NCBI RefSeq assembly: GCF_012524165.2
Contig: NZ_JABACJ020000004.1
Location: 1-64,000, forward strand
DNA: 64,000 nt
Direction: 5' to 3'
Source: Faecalicatena faecalis
Lineage (GTDB): Bacteria > Bacillota > Clostridia > Lachnospirales > Lachnospiraceae
Shown here: positions 54,739 through 62,688 of the stretch, in pieces
Position numbering within the stretch: position 1 is the stretch's first letter
Layout: each line of letters begins with the position of its first letter
Program-made: the position numbers and the translations under genes
The notes under the pieces: generated by a model
Told to the model about the DNA's origin: nothing
The model's input: the letters and a program-made list of their open reading frames with translations, nothing else
Database searches by the model: none

Positions 54739-55378
54739 ATGAATCAAGATCCGTTTAAAGAATATAAGAAACAAACTAAGCCGGACCAAAGAGAAAAAAG
54801 TTATGCATGGCATACTGTAATAGGTCTGCAGGATGTTGATGGCTTGACTCCTCCCAGGTATCTGATAGACACGGCTATTAAAAATATTGAAGGTAAAATT
54901 ACATTTGATGAAGCACAGACGCTTTTGGATACCTAAGAATATCTGGAGCTTTTTCTAAGAAATTTGCTGTTAGATGAAAAAACCGGACATTGAGGCGGAA
55001 AAACCAGACATTGAAATAGAAAAACCAGACATTGAGGCGAAAAAACCAGACATTGAGATGGAAAAACCGTATATTGAGACCGGAAAATCAAATATTGTTA
55101 CCGAAAGTTTATACATTAATGATGCACGGACAGTGTATGCGGATAGTTTGCCATGTGAATTTACAAAACGAACGATTTCCCATATTAAAAAGATGTATGA
55201 TACCTTCGGTGTGGAAAATATATTTGGAAGGTCTGATGTTGAAGCAGTGTTGGGACTCAAGTCAGCAAGGGTATCAGAATTACTGAAAAAACTACTTGGA
55301 TTTCATGTGATTCAGCCTGTATCAGGACATGGTAAGGGAAAATATCGATTTGCTAAGATAGGAATTAAAATTGACTGA
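54739..55378 (+). pseudogene. Gutted fic gene: VbhA-like N-terminus and winged-helix C-terminus, Fic core deleted
   Basis: The first ORF (54739-54936, ATG behind GGGAGG) encodes 65 residues of the Antitoxin-VbhA type that opens many Lachnospiraceae Fic proteins (HTVIGLQDVDGLTPPRYLIDT, then AIKNIEGKITFDEAQTLLDT). Right after its stop the same frame reads EYLELFLRNLLLDE, which resembles the end of such Fic domains. A second ORF in another frame (54974-55378) gives five to six KPDIE heptads and a winged helix (FGRSDVEAVLGLKSARVSELLKKLL, GHGKGKYRF) typical of Fic C-termini. The roughly 200-residue AMP-transferase core with HPFxxGNGR is absent. The C-terminal ORF might still be translated. Confidence 0.65.
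54980..55096 (+). repeat. 21-base tandem repeats encoding KPDIE heptads
   Basis: Five full 21-base units and a partial sixth, in frame, encode KPDIEAE, KPDIEIE, KPDIEAK, KPDIEME, KPYIETG and KSNI. The first four are nearly identical and the last ones diverge. They form a linker before the winged helix in the fic remnant and could expand or contract by slippage without shifting the frame. Confidence 0.85.
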
Positions 55379-55387
55379 GCAGAGAGC

Positions 55388-55397
55388 GGGGGGGGGG
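55388..55397 (+). repeat. G10 homopolymer tract
   Basis: Ten consecutive G bases lie 10 bases after the end of the fic remnant and 66 bases before the next gene. Tracts of this length are slippage-prone. Behind it an open frame reads LTDKEEDALEMLRNK to a stop at 55446, which may be the tail of another lost reading frame. Confidence 0.6.
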
Positions 55398-55448
55398 TTC
55401 TTGACTGATAAAGAGGAAGATGCTTTGGAAATGTTAAGAAATAAATAG

Positions 55449-56327
<879 letters not shown>

Positions 56328-56391
56328 TATGATATGGCTATCCTAATAATACGTCCAATCTCAAAAAATATATTTATTTCTGGAGGACAAT

Positions 56392-56901
56392 ATGATACTG
56401 GAAACTGAACGACTATATTTACGGGAGATGAATCAGGGTGATTTCGACTCCTTGTGCAAAATATTGCAGGATGAAGATACAATGTATGCGTATGAGGGAG
56501 CTTTTAGTGATGAAGAAGTACAGGAGTGGCTTGACAGACAGATTTCTCGTTATCAGAAGTGGAACTTTGGGCTGTGGGCAGTGATTTTAAAAGAAACCGA
56601 TGAAATGATAGGTCAGTGTGGACTTACCATGCAATCATGGAAAGAAACAGAAGTTCTCGAAATTGGTTATCTTTTCAATAGGTCCTATTGGCATAAAGGT
56701 TATGCAATAGAATCTGCAAAGGCCTGTAAAAAGTATGCTTTTGAGAAATTAAAGGCAGATGAAGTTTGTTCCATCATTAGAGATACAAATACTGCCTCAC
56801 AAAACGTAGCTGTTCGAAACGGTATGAGAATTGTGGATACTTGGACAAAGCACTATCGTGGTATAGATATGCCACATTATCGATATGTCATACAGCGTTA
56901 G
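56392..56901 (+). CDS. GNAT acetyltransferase (RimJ/RimL-like)
   Basis: A 169-residue acetyltransferase of the Acetyltransf_3 group. ETERLYLREM at the start, IGYLFNRSYWHKGYAIESAKA near residues 90-110 (acetyl-CoA loop) and NTASQNVAVRNGMRIVDTW near 133 are the standard blocks. A GGAGG site precedes the ATG. The acceptor is unknown; ribosomal-protein or small-molecule acetylation are both possible. Not linked obviously to either neighbour. Confidence 0.87.
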   Translation: MILETERLYLREMNQGDFDSLCKILQDEDTMYAYEGAFSDEEVQEWLDRQISRYQKWNFGLWAVILKETDEMIGQCGLTMQSWKETEVLEIGYLFNRSYWHKGYAIESAKACKKYAFEKLKADEVCSIIRDTNTASQNVAVRNGMRIVDTWTKHYRGIDMPHYRYVIQR

Positions 56902-56952
56902 AAATATTATACCAATAGGGGCATTAAAATAGTCACCGGGAGATGATGGATA

Positions 56953-57318
56953 ATGAAAGTACGAGCAGATTATACGTGCCCTTTAGAGTTGGTGCACGAT
57001 ATGATAAAAGGAAAATGGAAACCTATTATTCTGTGGCGGCTCCGTTTGGGGGCAACTTCTCTTGCAAAATTAGAGCAGGATATCGAAGGGATTACTCAAA
57101 AAATGCTTTTGGAGCATTTAAAGGAACTTATAGAATATGGATTTGTTGACAAAAGGACTTATCTAGGATATCCACTCCATGTAGAATATTTTTTAACTGA
57201 AAACATGGGAAAACAGATTTTAGAGGCGCTGCGGATCATGCAGCATATCGGAATTGAATACCTGAAAAAGAGCGGAAAAGAACAGGAGTTGATAGCCAAA
57301 AATGTTATTCCTGACTAA
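56953..57318 (+). CDS. HxlR-family transcriptional regulator
   Basis: A 121-residue winged-helix regulator. YTCPLELVHDMIKGKWKPIILWRL opens the HxlR domain, with the conserved cysteine at residue 9 that in related proteins (HypR, QorR) senses thiol or quinone stress. ITQKMLLEHLKELIEYGFV is the recognition region, and VEYFLTENMGKQIL the wing and dimer helix. It is followed by a PEBP-family gene with its own promoter 22 bases downstream, the probable target. Confidence 0.92.
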   Translation: MKVRADYTCPLELVHDMIKGKWKPIILWRLRLGATSLAKLEQDIEGITQKMLLEHLKELIEYGFVDKRTYLGYPLHVEYFLTENMGKQILEALRIMQHIGIEYLKKSGKEQELIAKNVIPD

Positions 57319-57339
57319 TACCCACGAAAAAGTGGGCAA

Positions 57340-57368
57340 TTTACTCTTCTTTATATCCTTGGTATGAT
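57340..57368 (+). promoter_or_regulatory. Promoter of the PEBP gene with an adjacent hairpin
   Basis: TTTACT (57340-57345), 17 bases and TATGAT (57363-57368) form a plausible promoter. The inverted repeat CCCAC/GTGGG (57321-57336) lies just upstream and may be a regulator site or a small terminator for hxlR. Confidence 0.5.
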
Positions 57369-57404
57369 GCAAGTGAAAAAGCTGTAGAACAAGGAGGTAC
57401 AATT

Positions 57405-57905
57405 ATGTTAATTTCAAGTACAGGAATAGTCAATGGCATCATTCAGAAAAAGTATGGTGATCAGGGTGACCAGTTTGATTCTAATCATATTTCCAGCTGT
57501 TCACTGCCATTTAAAATTGAGAATGAACCGGAAAAGACGGCTTCCTTTGCATTCATATTGGAAGATAAGGATGCATATCCAGTGACCGGATTTGTATGGG
57601 TGCATTGGATAGGGGCTAATCTGATTAGGAAAGAGCTGAATGAAAATGAGAGCCGGACCGCAACAGATTTTGTGCAGGGGGCAAATAGCTGGATCAGTAT
57701 ACAGGGGAACCAGCTGCCAAGGGAACAGGCGAGTTATTATGGCGGGATGGCACCGCCGGATAAAGCGCATACGTATGAACTTCATGTGTTTGCCCTGGAT
57801 AAAACGCTGGAATTAGAGAAAGGATTTTATCTCAATGAACTGTATCGGGAAATGGAGGGACATATCCTTGACGAAGCGGTGTTAAAGGGAATTTATGAAA
57901 AATAA
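57405..57905 (+). CDS. YbhB/YbcL-like phosphatidylethanolamine-binding (PEBP) family protein
   Basis: A 166-residue protein of the Raf-kinase-inhibitor-like family. The ligand-pocket signatures are FAFILEDKDAYPVTGFVWVHWIG near residues 46-68 and MAPPDKAHTYELHVFALD near 124-141. Bacterial members bind small anionic ligands and have no settled function. It lies behind the HxlR regulator and an AAGGAGG site. A strong terminator follows. Confidence 0.88.
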   Translation: MLISSTGIVNGIIQKKYGDQGDQFDSNHISSCSLPFKIENEPEKTASFAFILEDKDAYPVTGFVWVHWIGANLIRKELNENESRTATDFVQGANSWISIQGNQLPREQASYYGGMAPPDKAHTYELHVFALDKTLELEKGFYLNELYREMEGHILDEAVLKGIYEK

Positions 57906-57922
57906 TAGGTGAATAAATAGGT

Positions 57923-57966
57923 AAGGCACTCCCCGGGGAATATTTCCTCCGGGAGTGTCTTATTTT
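57923..57966. terminator. Terminator between the PEBP and PadR genes
   Basis: AAGGCACTCCCCGG pairs with CCGGGAGTGTCTT across a short loop, followed by ATTTT. It lies between convergent genes and probably works in both directions. Confidence 0.85.
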
Positions 57967-57971
57967 CGGGT

Positions 57972-58496
57972 TTAAGAGTCTAATTCCAAGGAAGCGACCC
58001 AGGTTTCAATTGCTTCTGCCAAAATCAATTGCTGGCGCAAAACGGCCATTCCTGTTTCAGGGATATCTGGCACATTTTCTTTGAGCCGGAGATTTTCTTC
58101 CAAATAGGATTTTAGAGTTTTAACATTTTCCTGAATATCCGTAATACATGCTTTTTGCTTTTCGGGTGGGAGACTGTCAAGATTGACGATCACCGCATTG
58201 AAATCCAAAAAGATATGAATAGGCATGTCAGAGATTTCCTGCATGAGCCGTTCAAATTCTTTCGCTCCTGCATCAGTCAGGGAATATACGGCTTTTTCTG
58301 GCATTTTCCCTTCTTTCACAATATCGCTCTTGACAAATCCTTTCGATTCCAATTGAATTACTTTTTTATAAATAGAAGGAGTACTGATTTTTACCCATTT
58401 GGATATATTACGGTATTCCACTAACTTCTGTATATCGTAAGCGCTCATAGGACTTTTCTTTAATATTCCCAGGACAATTAGATCGATTGTTGCCAT
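57972..58496 (-). CDS. PadR-family transcriptional regulator
   Basis: A 174-residue repressor. The PadR winged helix spans residues 5-75 (LIVLGILKKSPMSAYDIQKLVE, SIYKKVIQLESKGFVK, KAVYSLTDAGAKEF), and a helical Vir-type C-terminal half gives dimerisation. It is divergent from a MATE efflux gene. The palindromes TACTATAATTTATAGTA at the MATE promoter and a near copy upstream of padR are its probable operators, so both genes would be induced by a pump substrate. Confidence 0.92.
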   Translation of the reverse strand: MATIDLIVLGILKKSPMSAYDIQKLVEYRNISKWVKISTPSIYKKVIQLESKGFVKSDIVKEGKMPEKAVYSLTDAGAKEFERLMQEISDMPIHIFLDFNAVIVNLDSLPPEKQKACITDIQENVKTLKSYLEENLRLKENVPDIPETGMAVLRQQLILAEAIETWVASLELDS

Positions 58497-58547
58497 ATAA
58501 TTCCGCCTCTCTTTTTATTTTATAGTAAGCAAAATGTTACAGATGAC

Positions 58548-58563
58548 GCTATAAATTATAGTA
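58548..58563. promoter_or_regulatory. Candidate PadR operator on the padR side
   Basis: GCTATAAATTATAGTA differs by one terminal position from the reverse complement of the MATE-side palindrome at 58712-58728. It lies 52-67 bases upstream of the padR start on the minus strand, suited to autoregulation. Confidence 0.55.
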
Positions 58564-58628
58564 ATTTGTTTTATATCTTTTGTCAATGGACAGTGAATTA
58601 TTTTGTTGCTAACAGATGTTTAGTAACA

Positions 58629-58694
58629 GATACCCGATGCCGGATATCTGATACCCGATATCCGATACATCGGGTATCAGATGCCACGGGTATC
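58629..58694. repeat. Nested direct and inverted copies of GATACCCGAT
   Basis: Four copies of a 10-base word occur in 66 bases: GATACCCGAT at 58629-58638 and 58650-58659, its reverse complement ATCGGGTATC at 58669-58678, and a shortened ACGGGTATC at 58686-58694. Copies 2 and 3 form a perfect 10-bp hairpin with a 9-base loop, and copies 1 and 4 can pair outside it. The block ends 9 bases before the MATE -35 box, in DNA that is otherwise very AT-rich. Confidence 0.75.
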
Positions 58695-58703
58695 AGAAAC
58701 CTC

Positions 58704-58732
58704 TTGACAAATACTATAATTTATAGTAGTAT
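58704..58732 (+). promoter_or_regulatory. MATE promoter with an operator palindrome in the spacer
   Basis: TTGACA (58704-58709) and TAGTAT (58727-58732) are 17 bases apart. The perfect palindrome TACTATAA-T-TTATAGTA (58712-58728) fills the spacer, so a bound PadR dimer would exclude RNA polymerase. Related TAGTATAAAA words continue at 58748-58775. Confidence 0.7.
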
Positions 58733-58798
58733 TCCTTGTGACATAATAGTATAAAATATATTACTATAAAATATTATATTAAGAAAAGGAGACTACAT

Positions 58799-60148
58799 AT
58801 GAATGAAGCAAACAAAAAAATGGAACTTTTGGGGAGTGCGCCTGTTCCCAAGGCACTCATGGCACTGGGGATTCCGATTATGATCGGTATGCTGATCAAC
58901 GCCCTTTATAATCTGGTGGACGCCTATTTTGTGAGTGGACTGGGAGAAAGGCAGATGGGGGCAATCTCCATTGTGTTTCCGCTGGGGCAGGTGGTAGTAG
59001 GTCTGGGATTAATGTTCGGTAACGGAGCCGCATCTTATCTTTCCAGACTATTAGGACAGGGAGCGAAAAACACCGCGAATAAGGTGGCAAGTACCGCACT
59101 GTACAGCAGTGTATTGATCGGGGCAGCCATGATACTTTTAGCTTCAATTTTTCTGAAACCGATTTTGAATCAGCTTGGAGCAACGGATACGATTATGCCC
59201 TATGCACTGACGTATGCGAGGATTTATGTGATTTCATCCATTTTTAATGTGTTCAATGTAACGATGAATAACATTGTGGCAAGCGAGGGAGCCGCGAAAA
59301 CAACCATGTGCGCTCTGCTTCTGGGCGCTGTGTTGAATATTGGTCTGGACCCGCTTTTCATCTATGTGTTTGAAATGGGTGTCGCGGGGGCGGCAATCGC
59401 GACAGCGATTTCACAGGGGGTATCGTTCCTGGTCTATCTGTTCTATGTGCTGCGAAAGCAGAGTGTTTTCACGTTCAGTATCAGGGCGTTTGCCCCAACC
59501 AGACGGATGATGGCAGAGATTTTAAAAATCGGTGTCCCCACGCTGATGTTTCAGATTCTTACCAGCCTTTCCATTATGTTGATTAACAGAGGGGCGAGAG
59601 GGTATGGAGATGCGGTGATTGCCGGGATGGGTGCAGTTACGAGGATCACTTCTATGGGAACGCTCGTGGTATTCGGATTCCTGAAAGGTTTTCAGCCGGT
59701 TGCCGGATTTAGTTATGGGGCAAAAAAGTTTGACCGCCTGCGGGAAGCAATCAGGACCTCGATTTTGTGGTCCACCGTTTTCTGCGTGGTTGTGGGACTG
59801 CTGATGGCTGCCCTGTCTACACAGATCATCTCACAATTCACGGATGGGAATGCAGAGCTGATATCAGTCGGGGCAAAATCCCTTATGGCAAATGGTTTCT
59901 CGTTTATTCTCTTTGGGTTTTATACCGTGTACTCGTCCCTGTTTCTTGCGATTGGAAAGGGGATGGCTGGATTTATTCTCGGAGCATGCAGGCAGGGAAT
60001 CTGCTTTGTTCCGGTCATTCTGCTTCTCCCTAAGGTGTGGGGAATGAATGGAATTCTTTATGCACAGCCGATTGCGGATGTACTTTCGGCTGTTGTTACT
60101 GTGTTTATGGCAGTGCATCTGCATAAAGAACTTGGTAGGAAAGAGTAG
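58799..60148 (+). CDS. MATE-family efflux transporter
   Basis: A 449-residue multidrug and toxic compound extruder with 12 predicted helices in two halves. The opening LGSAPVPKALMALGIPIMIGMLINALYNLVDAYFVSGLG and the internal NVTMNNIVASEGAAKTTM are typical of the MepA-like branch, which exports cationic drugs by proton or sodium exchange. An AAAGGAG site precedes the ATG. Divergent PadR control is expected. It is not linked by overlap to the downstream two-component genes. Confidence 0.92.
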   Translation: MNEANKKMELLGSAPVPKALMALGIPIMIGMLINALYNLVDAYFVSGLGERQMGAISIVFPLGQVVVGLGLMFGNGAASYLSRLLGQGAKNTANKVASTALYSSVLIGAAMILLASIFLKPILNQLGATDTIMPYALTYARIYVISSIFNVFNVTMNNIVASEGAAKTTMCALLLGAVLNIGLDPLFIYVFEMGVAGAAIATAISQGVSFLVYLFYVLRKQSVFTFSIRAFAPTRRMMAEILKIGVPTLMFQILTSLSIMLINRGARGYGDAVIAGMGAVTRITSMGTLVVFGFLKGFQPVAGFSYGAKKFDRLREAIRTSILWSTVFCVVVGLLMAALSTQIISQFTDGNAELISVGAKSLMANGFSFILFGFYTVYSSLFLAIGKGMAGFILGACRQGICFVPVILLLPKVWGMNGILYAQPIADVLSAVVTVFMAVHLHKELGRKE

Positions 60149-60293
60149 AGAATATATTACTTGTGCCTGAATGCTTATACCTGAATTGTCAGCGGGGGCT
60201 TTCATGAGTTTTGCTTTCATGGTAGAATGAATGTGGCAATTTTACATAAAAAGATTTAAAGATAAGGAAACCAGAACACACAGGGAGACGATT

Positions 60294-60956
60294 ATGACAG
60301 TCGCAATTATTGAGGATGACAGACTATTAAACCAGGCGTTAGACATTGCCCTTAGAAAAGAGGGCTATTCCACGTTATGCATTTATTCCAAGTCTGAGGC
60401 GCACCACGCAGTCAGTGACCGTGCAGACATCCTTCTCATCGATATCGGGCTTCCTGACGGGGACGGCATCAGTCTGTACCGCGAGTTAAGGCAGAAGTGG
60501 AAGATACCTGCCATATTTCTGACTGCAAGGGATGAAGAAGCGGATATGCTGGCCGCCTTTGACGAGGGGGCCGAGGACTATGTCGTAAAGCCGTTTTCCA
60601 TGAAGGTTCTGCTCAAGCGGATTGAGACCGTATTAAAAAGAAGCAGTGAAGACCGAAAGATTACTTACCGGGATCTCACATTATTTATTGACAGAAAGCA
60701 GGCATTGGTAAGTGGACAGCCGATTGTGCTGACAGCCAGGGAATACCAGCTGCTTAAGTATCTGATGATGAATCAGGGCCGGGTGCTGACCAAAGAAAAT
60801 ATCCTGGAAAACATATGGGGACTGGACGGGCAGTTTGTGGTGGACAATGCGGTGAGTGTGACGATCAACCGTCTGAGAAAGAAGATTGAACCAGGTGCAG
60901 GAAAGCCGGAATACATCAAAAATGTGTTTGGATTGGGATACCGGATGGGAGAGTAA
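60294..60956 (+). CDS. OmpR-family response regulator
   Basis: A 220-residue regulator. The receiver domain has IIEDDR at residues 5-10, Asp50 in LLIDIGLPDGDG and the conserved Lys in YVVKPFS. The winged helix ends with VDNAVSVTINRLRKKI and FGLGYRMGE. The ATG at 60294 follows AGGGAG; an upstream in-frame ATG at 60231 lies in non-coding-looking sequence. Its kinase follows 4 bases later, and an ABC transporter after that, the layout of BceR/VanR-like resistance modules. Confidence 0.92.
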   Translation: MTVAIIEDDRLLNQALDIALRKEGYSTLCIYSKSEAHHAVSDRADILLIDIGLPDGDGISLYRELRQKWKIPAIFLTARDEEADMLAAFDEGAEDYVVKPFSMKVLLKRIETVLKRSSEDRKITYRDLTLFIDRKQALVSGQPIVLTAREYQLLKYLMMNQGRVLTKENILENIWGLDGQFVVDNAVSVTINRLRKKIEPGAGKPEYIKNVFGLGYRMGE

Positions 60957-60960
60957 ATAC

Positions 60961-61872
60961 ATGAATTTAGAGATTGTGGCAGCCATTCTGCTTGGTCTGT
61001 CTGCCGGGGCAGGAATGATGTTCTGGTTCCAGAGAACTCGCCGGATGAAGGAACTAAAACAATTGGAAAAGCTGACATACGACATTTTGAATGAGCGGGA
61101 AATCCAGGCGGGAGCAATGGGTGAAGAGACGTTGTATGGGAAAATTGAGTATGAGCTGGTGCGGGTACAGGAAATACTGGACGGAAGAAAGGAAGAGGCG
61201 GAAAAGAGCCGTGACGAGATACAGAAGCTGATTTCAGAGATTGCCCATCAGATGAGAACACCGCTTACCAACATGGAGACCTATCTGGGATTTATGAAAG
61301 ACACGCCGGGGGAGATGGCGCCGGAATATGTGGCAGCACTCGAAAAAAGTGAGGAGAAGTTACACTTCCTGGTGGAAAGTTTTATCAAAATGTCCCGTCT
61401 GGAGCAGCACATCATTCAGATTAAAAAAGAGGAAAAAGATATTCTGCAGACTGTGCTCAATGTGCTGGGGCAGATACAGTGCTATGCAGAGGCAAAAGAG
61501 ATTCAATTTGACATCACATTTCCGGAAAAAGCGGTCTGTGCCCATGATGCAAACTGGCTTGGGGAGGCGCTCTACAACATTTTAGAGAATGCAGTCAAGT
61601 ATAGTGACAATGGCGGGAAAATAGAGGTGACAGTCTCAGAGAATGAGATGTTTATGAAAATCCGGGTGAGAGACTATGGACTCGGGATCAGTGAGGGAGA
61701 GGAACACAAAATTTTCCAGAGATTCTACCGGGGAAAACTTGTGACCACACAGGCAGGGTTTGGGATCGGGCTGTATCTTGCAAGGGAAATCGTGAACCTT
61801 CACGGGGGATTTCTGATAGCAAAGAGAATGAGCCCCGGGGTATCGCTGGAAGTCAGAATTCCTGTTTGTTAG
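60961..61872 (+). CDS. Sensor histidine kinase with short N-terminus
   Basis: A 303-residue kinase. A single hydrophobic stretch at residues 4-22 is the only membrane anchor, and there is no extracellular sensor. The HisKA box is SEIAHQMRTPLTNMETYL near residue 97, and the ATPase boxes are NILENAVKYSD, DYGLGISEGE and GFGIGLYLAREI. Kinases of this kind often sense through a partner transporter rather than a ligand domain. The permease encoded two genes downstream is the candidate partner (inference). Confidence 0.92.
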   Translation: MNLEIVAAILLGLSAGAGMMFWFQRTRRMKELKQLEKLTYDILNEREIQAGAMGEETLYGKIEYELVRVQEILDGRKEEAEKSRDEIQKLISEIAHQMRTPLTNMETYLGFMKDTPGEMAPEYVAALEKSEEKLHFLVESFIKMSRLEQHIIQIKKEEKDILQTVLNVLGQIQCYAEAKEIQFDITFPEKAVCAHDANWLGEALYNILENAVKYSDNGGKIEVTVSENEMFMKIRVRDYGLGISEGEEHKIFQRFYRGKLVTTQAGFGIGLYLAREIVNLHGGFLIAKRMSPGVSLEVRIPVC

Positions 61873-62001
61873 AAGTTTGTTAGATTTCTGTCTTATACTG
61901 AAGTGTGTTTGAAAATGGATTTCCGGTAAGCTGTGCCTCACAGTTTGCCAGGATGAATTTTCAGACACACTTTCAATGTATCAACGGAAAACAGGAGGAG
62001 A

Positions 62002-62685
62002 ATGCACTTTATGGAGATGTTAAGGGCAGCAGGTCTGAAAAAATATTATATCACGGACACCTACGAGGTTCATGCGCTGGACGGGGTGTCTTTTTCAATT
62101 GAAGCGAGGGAATTTGTGGCGGTTATCGGAACTTCAGGCAGTGGAAAAACGACTTTGCTGAATATGCTGGGGGGTCTGGATACCCCTACGGAAGGGGGCG
62201 TATGGATCCGCGGAAATAGTCTGAGAGATATGGAACCAGAGGAGCGGACGGTTTTCCGAAGGCGCAACATTGGTTTTGTATTCCAGCAGTATAATCTGGT
62301 TCCGGTAATCAATGTTTACGAAAATCTTGTTCTGCCCCTGAGGCTGGACGGGGCTGAAATTGATGAAACACTGCTGGAGGAAATCACGGGGCTTCTTGGA
62401 ATCCGTGAAGAGCTGGGGCGTTTACCGGACACTTTATCAGGAGGGCAGCAGCAGAGGGTGGCAATCGCCAGGGCACTTTTGACAAAACCGGCAATTCTTT
62501 TGGCAGACGAACCGACGGGAAGCCTTGACTCCGCAACCAGCATGGACGTTGTGGGGCTTCTAAAGTCCTGCGCCGCAAGGTTCCACCAGACTGTGATCGT
62601 GGTCACTCATCAGGAAGAGGTGGCACAGATGGCAGACCGTATCATCCGGCTGGAAGACGGGCGGATCGCCGGACAGGAGGGGTAA
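62002..62685 (+). CDS. ABC transporter ATP-binding protein (MacB/LolD type)
   Basis: A 227-residue ATPase with Walker A GTSGSGKTT near residue 46, the Q-loop FVFQQYNLVPVINVYENLVLPL, signature LSGGQQQRVAIARAL, and Walker B ILLADEPTGSLD. It belongs to the group that pairs with FtsX-like permeases in peptide sensing, antibiotic detoxification or lipoprotein release. The start may be ATG 62002 (very close to AGGAGG) or ATG 62011 (12 bases away). The permease follows 3 bases after the stop. Confidence 0.93.
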   Translation: MHFMEMLRAAGLKKYYITDTYEVHALDGVSFSIEAREFVAVIGTSGSGKTTLLNMLGGLDTPTEGGVWIRGNSLRDMEPEERTVFRRRNIGFVFQQYNLVPVINVYENLVLPLRLDGAEIDETLLEEITGLLGIREELGRLPDTLSGGQQQRVAIARALLTKPAILLADEPTGSLDSATSMDVVGLLKSCAARFHQTVIVVTHQEEVAQMADRIIRLEDGRIAGQEG

Positions 62686-62688
62686 ACT

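Noticed and set aside
54980..55096. Short tandem repeats that could suggest a CRISPR array
   Set aside because: The 21-base units are contiguous, without spacers, in frame and coding for KPDIE heptads.
58629..58694. Repeated 10-mers considered as a CRISPR or phage attachment site
   Set aside because: Copies are in both orientations, too short and irregularly spaced for CRISPR, and no integrase is nearby.
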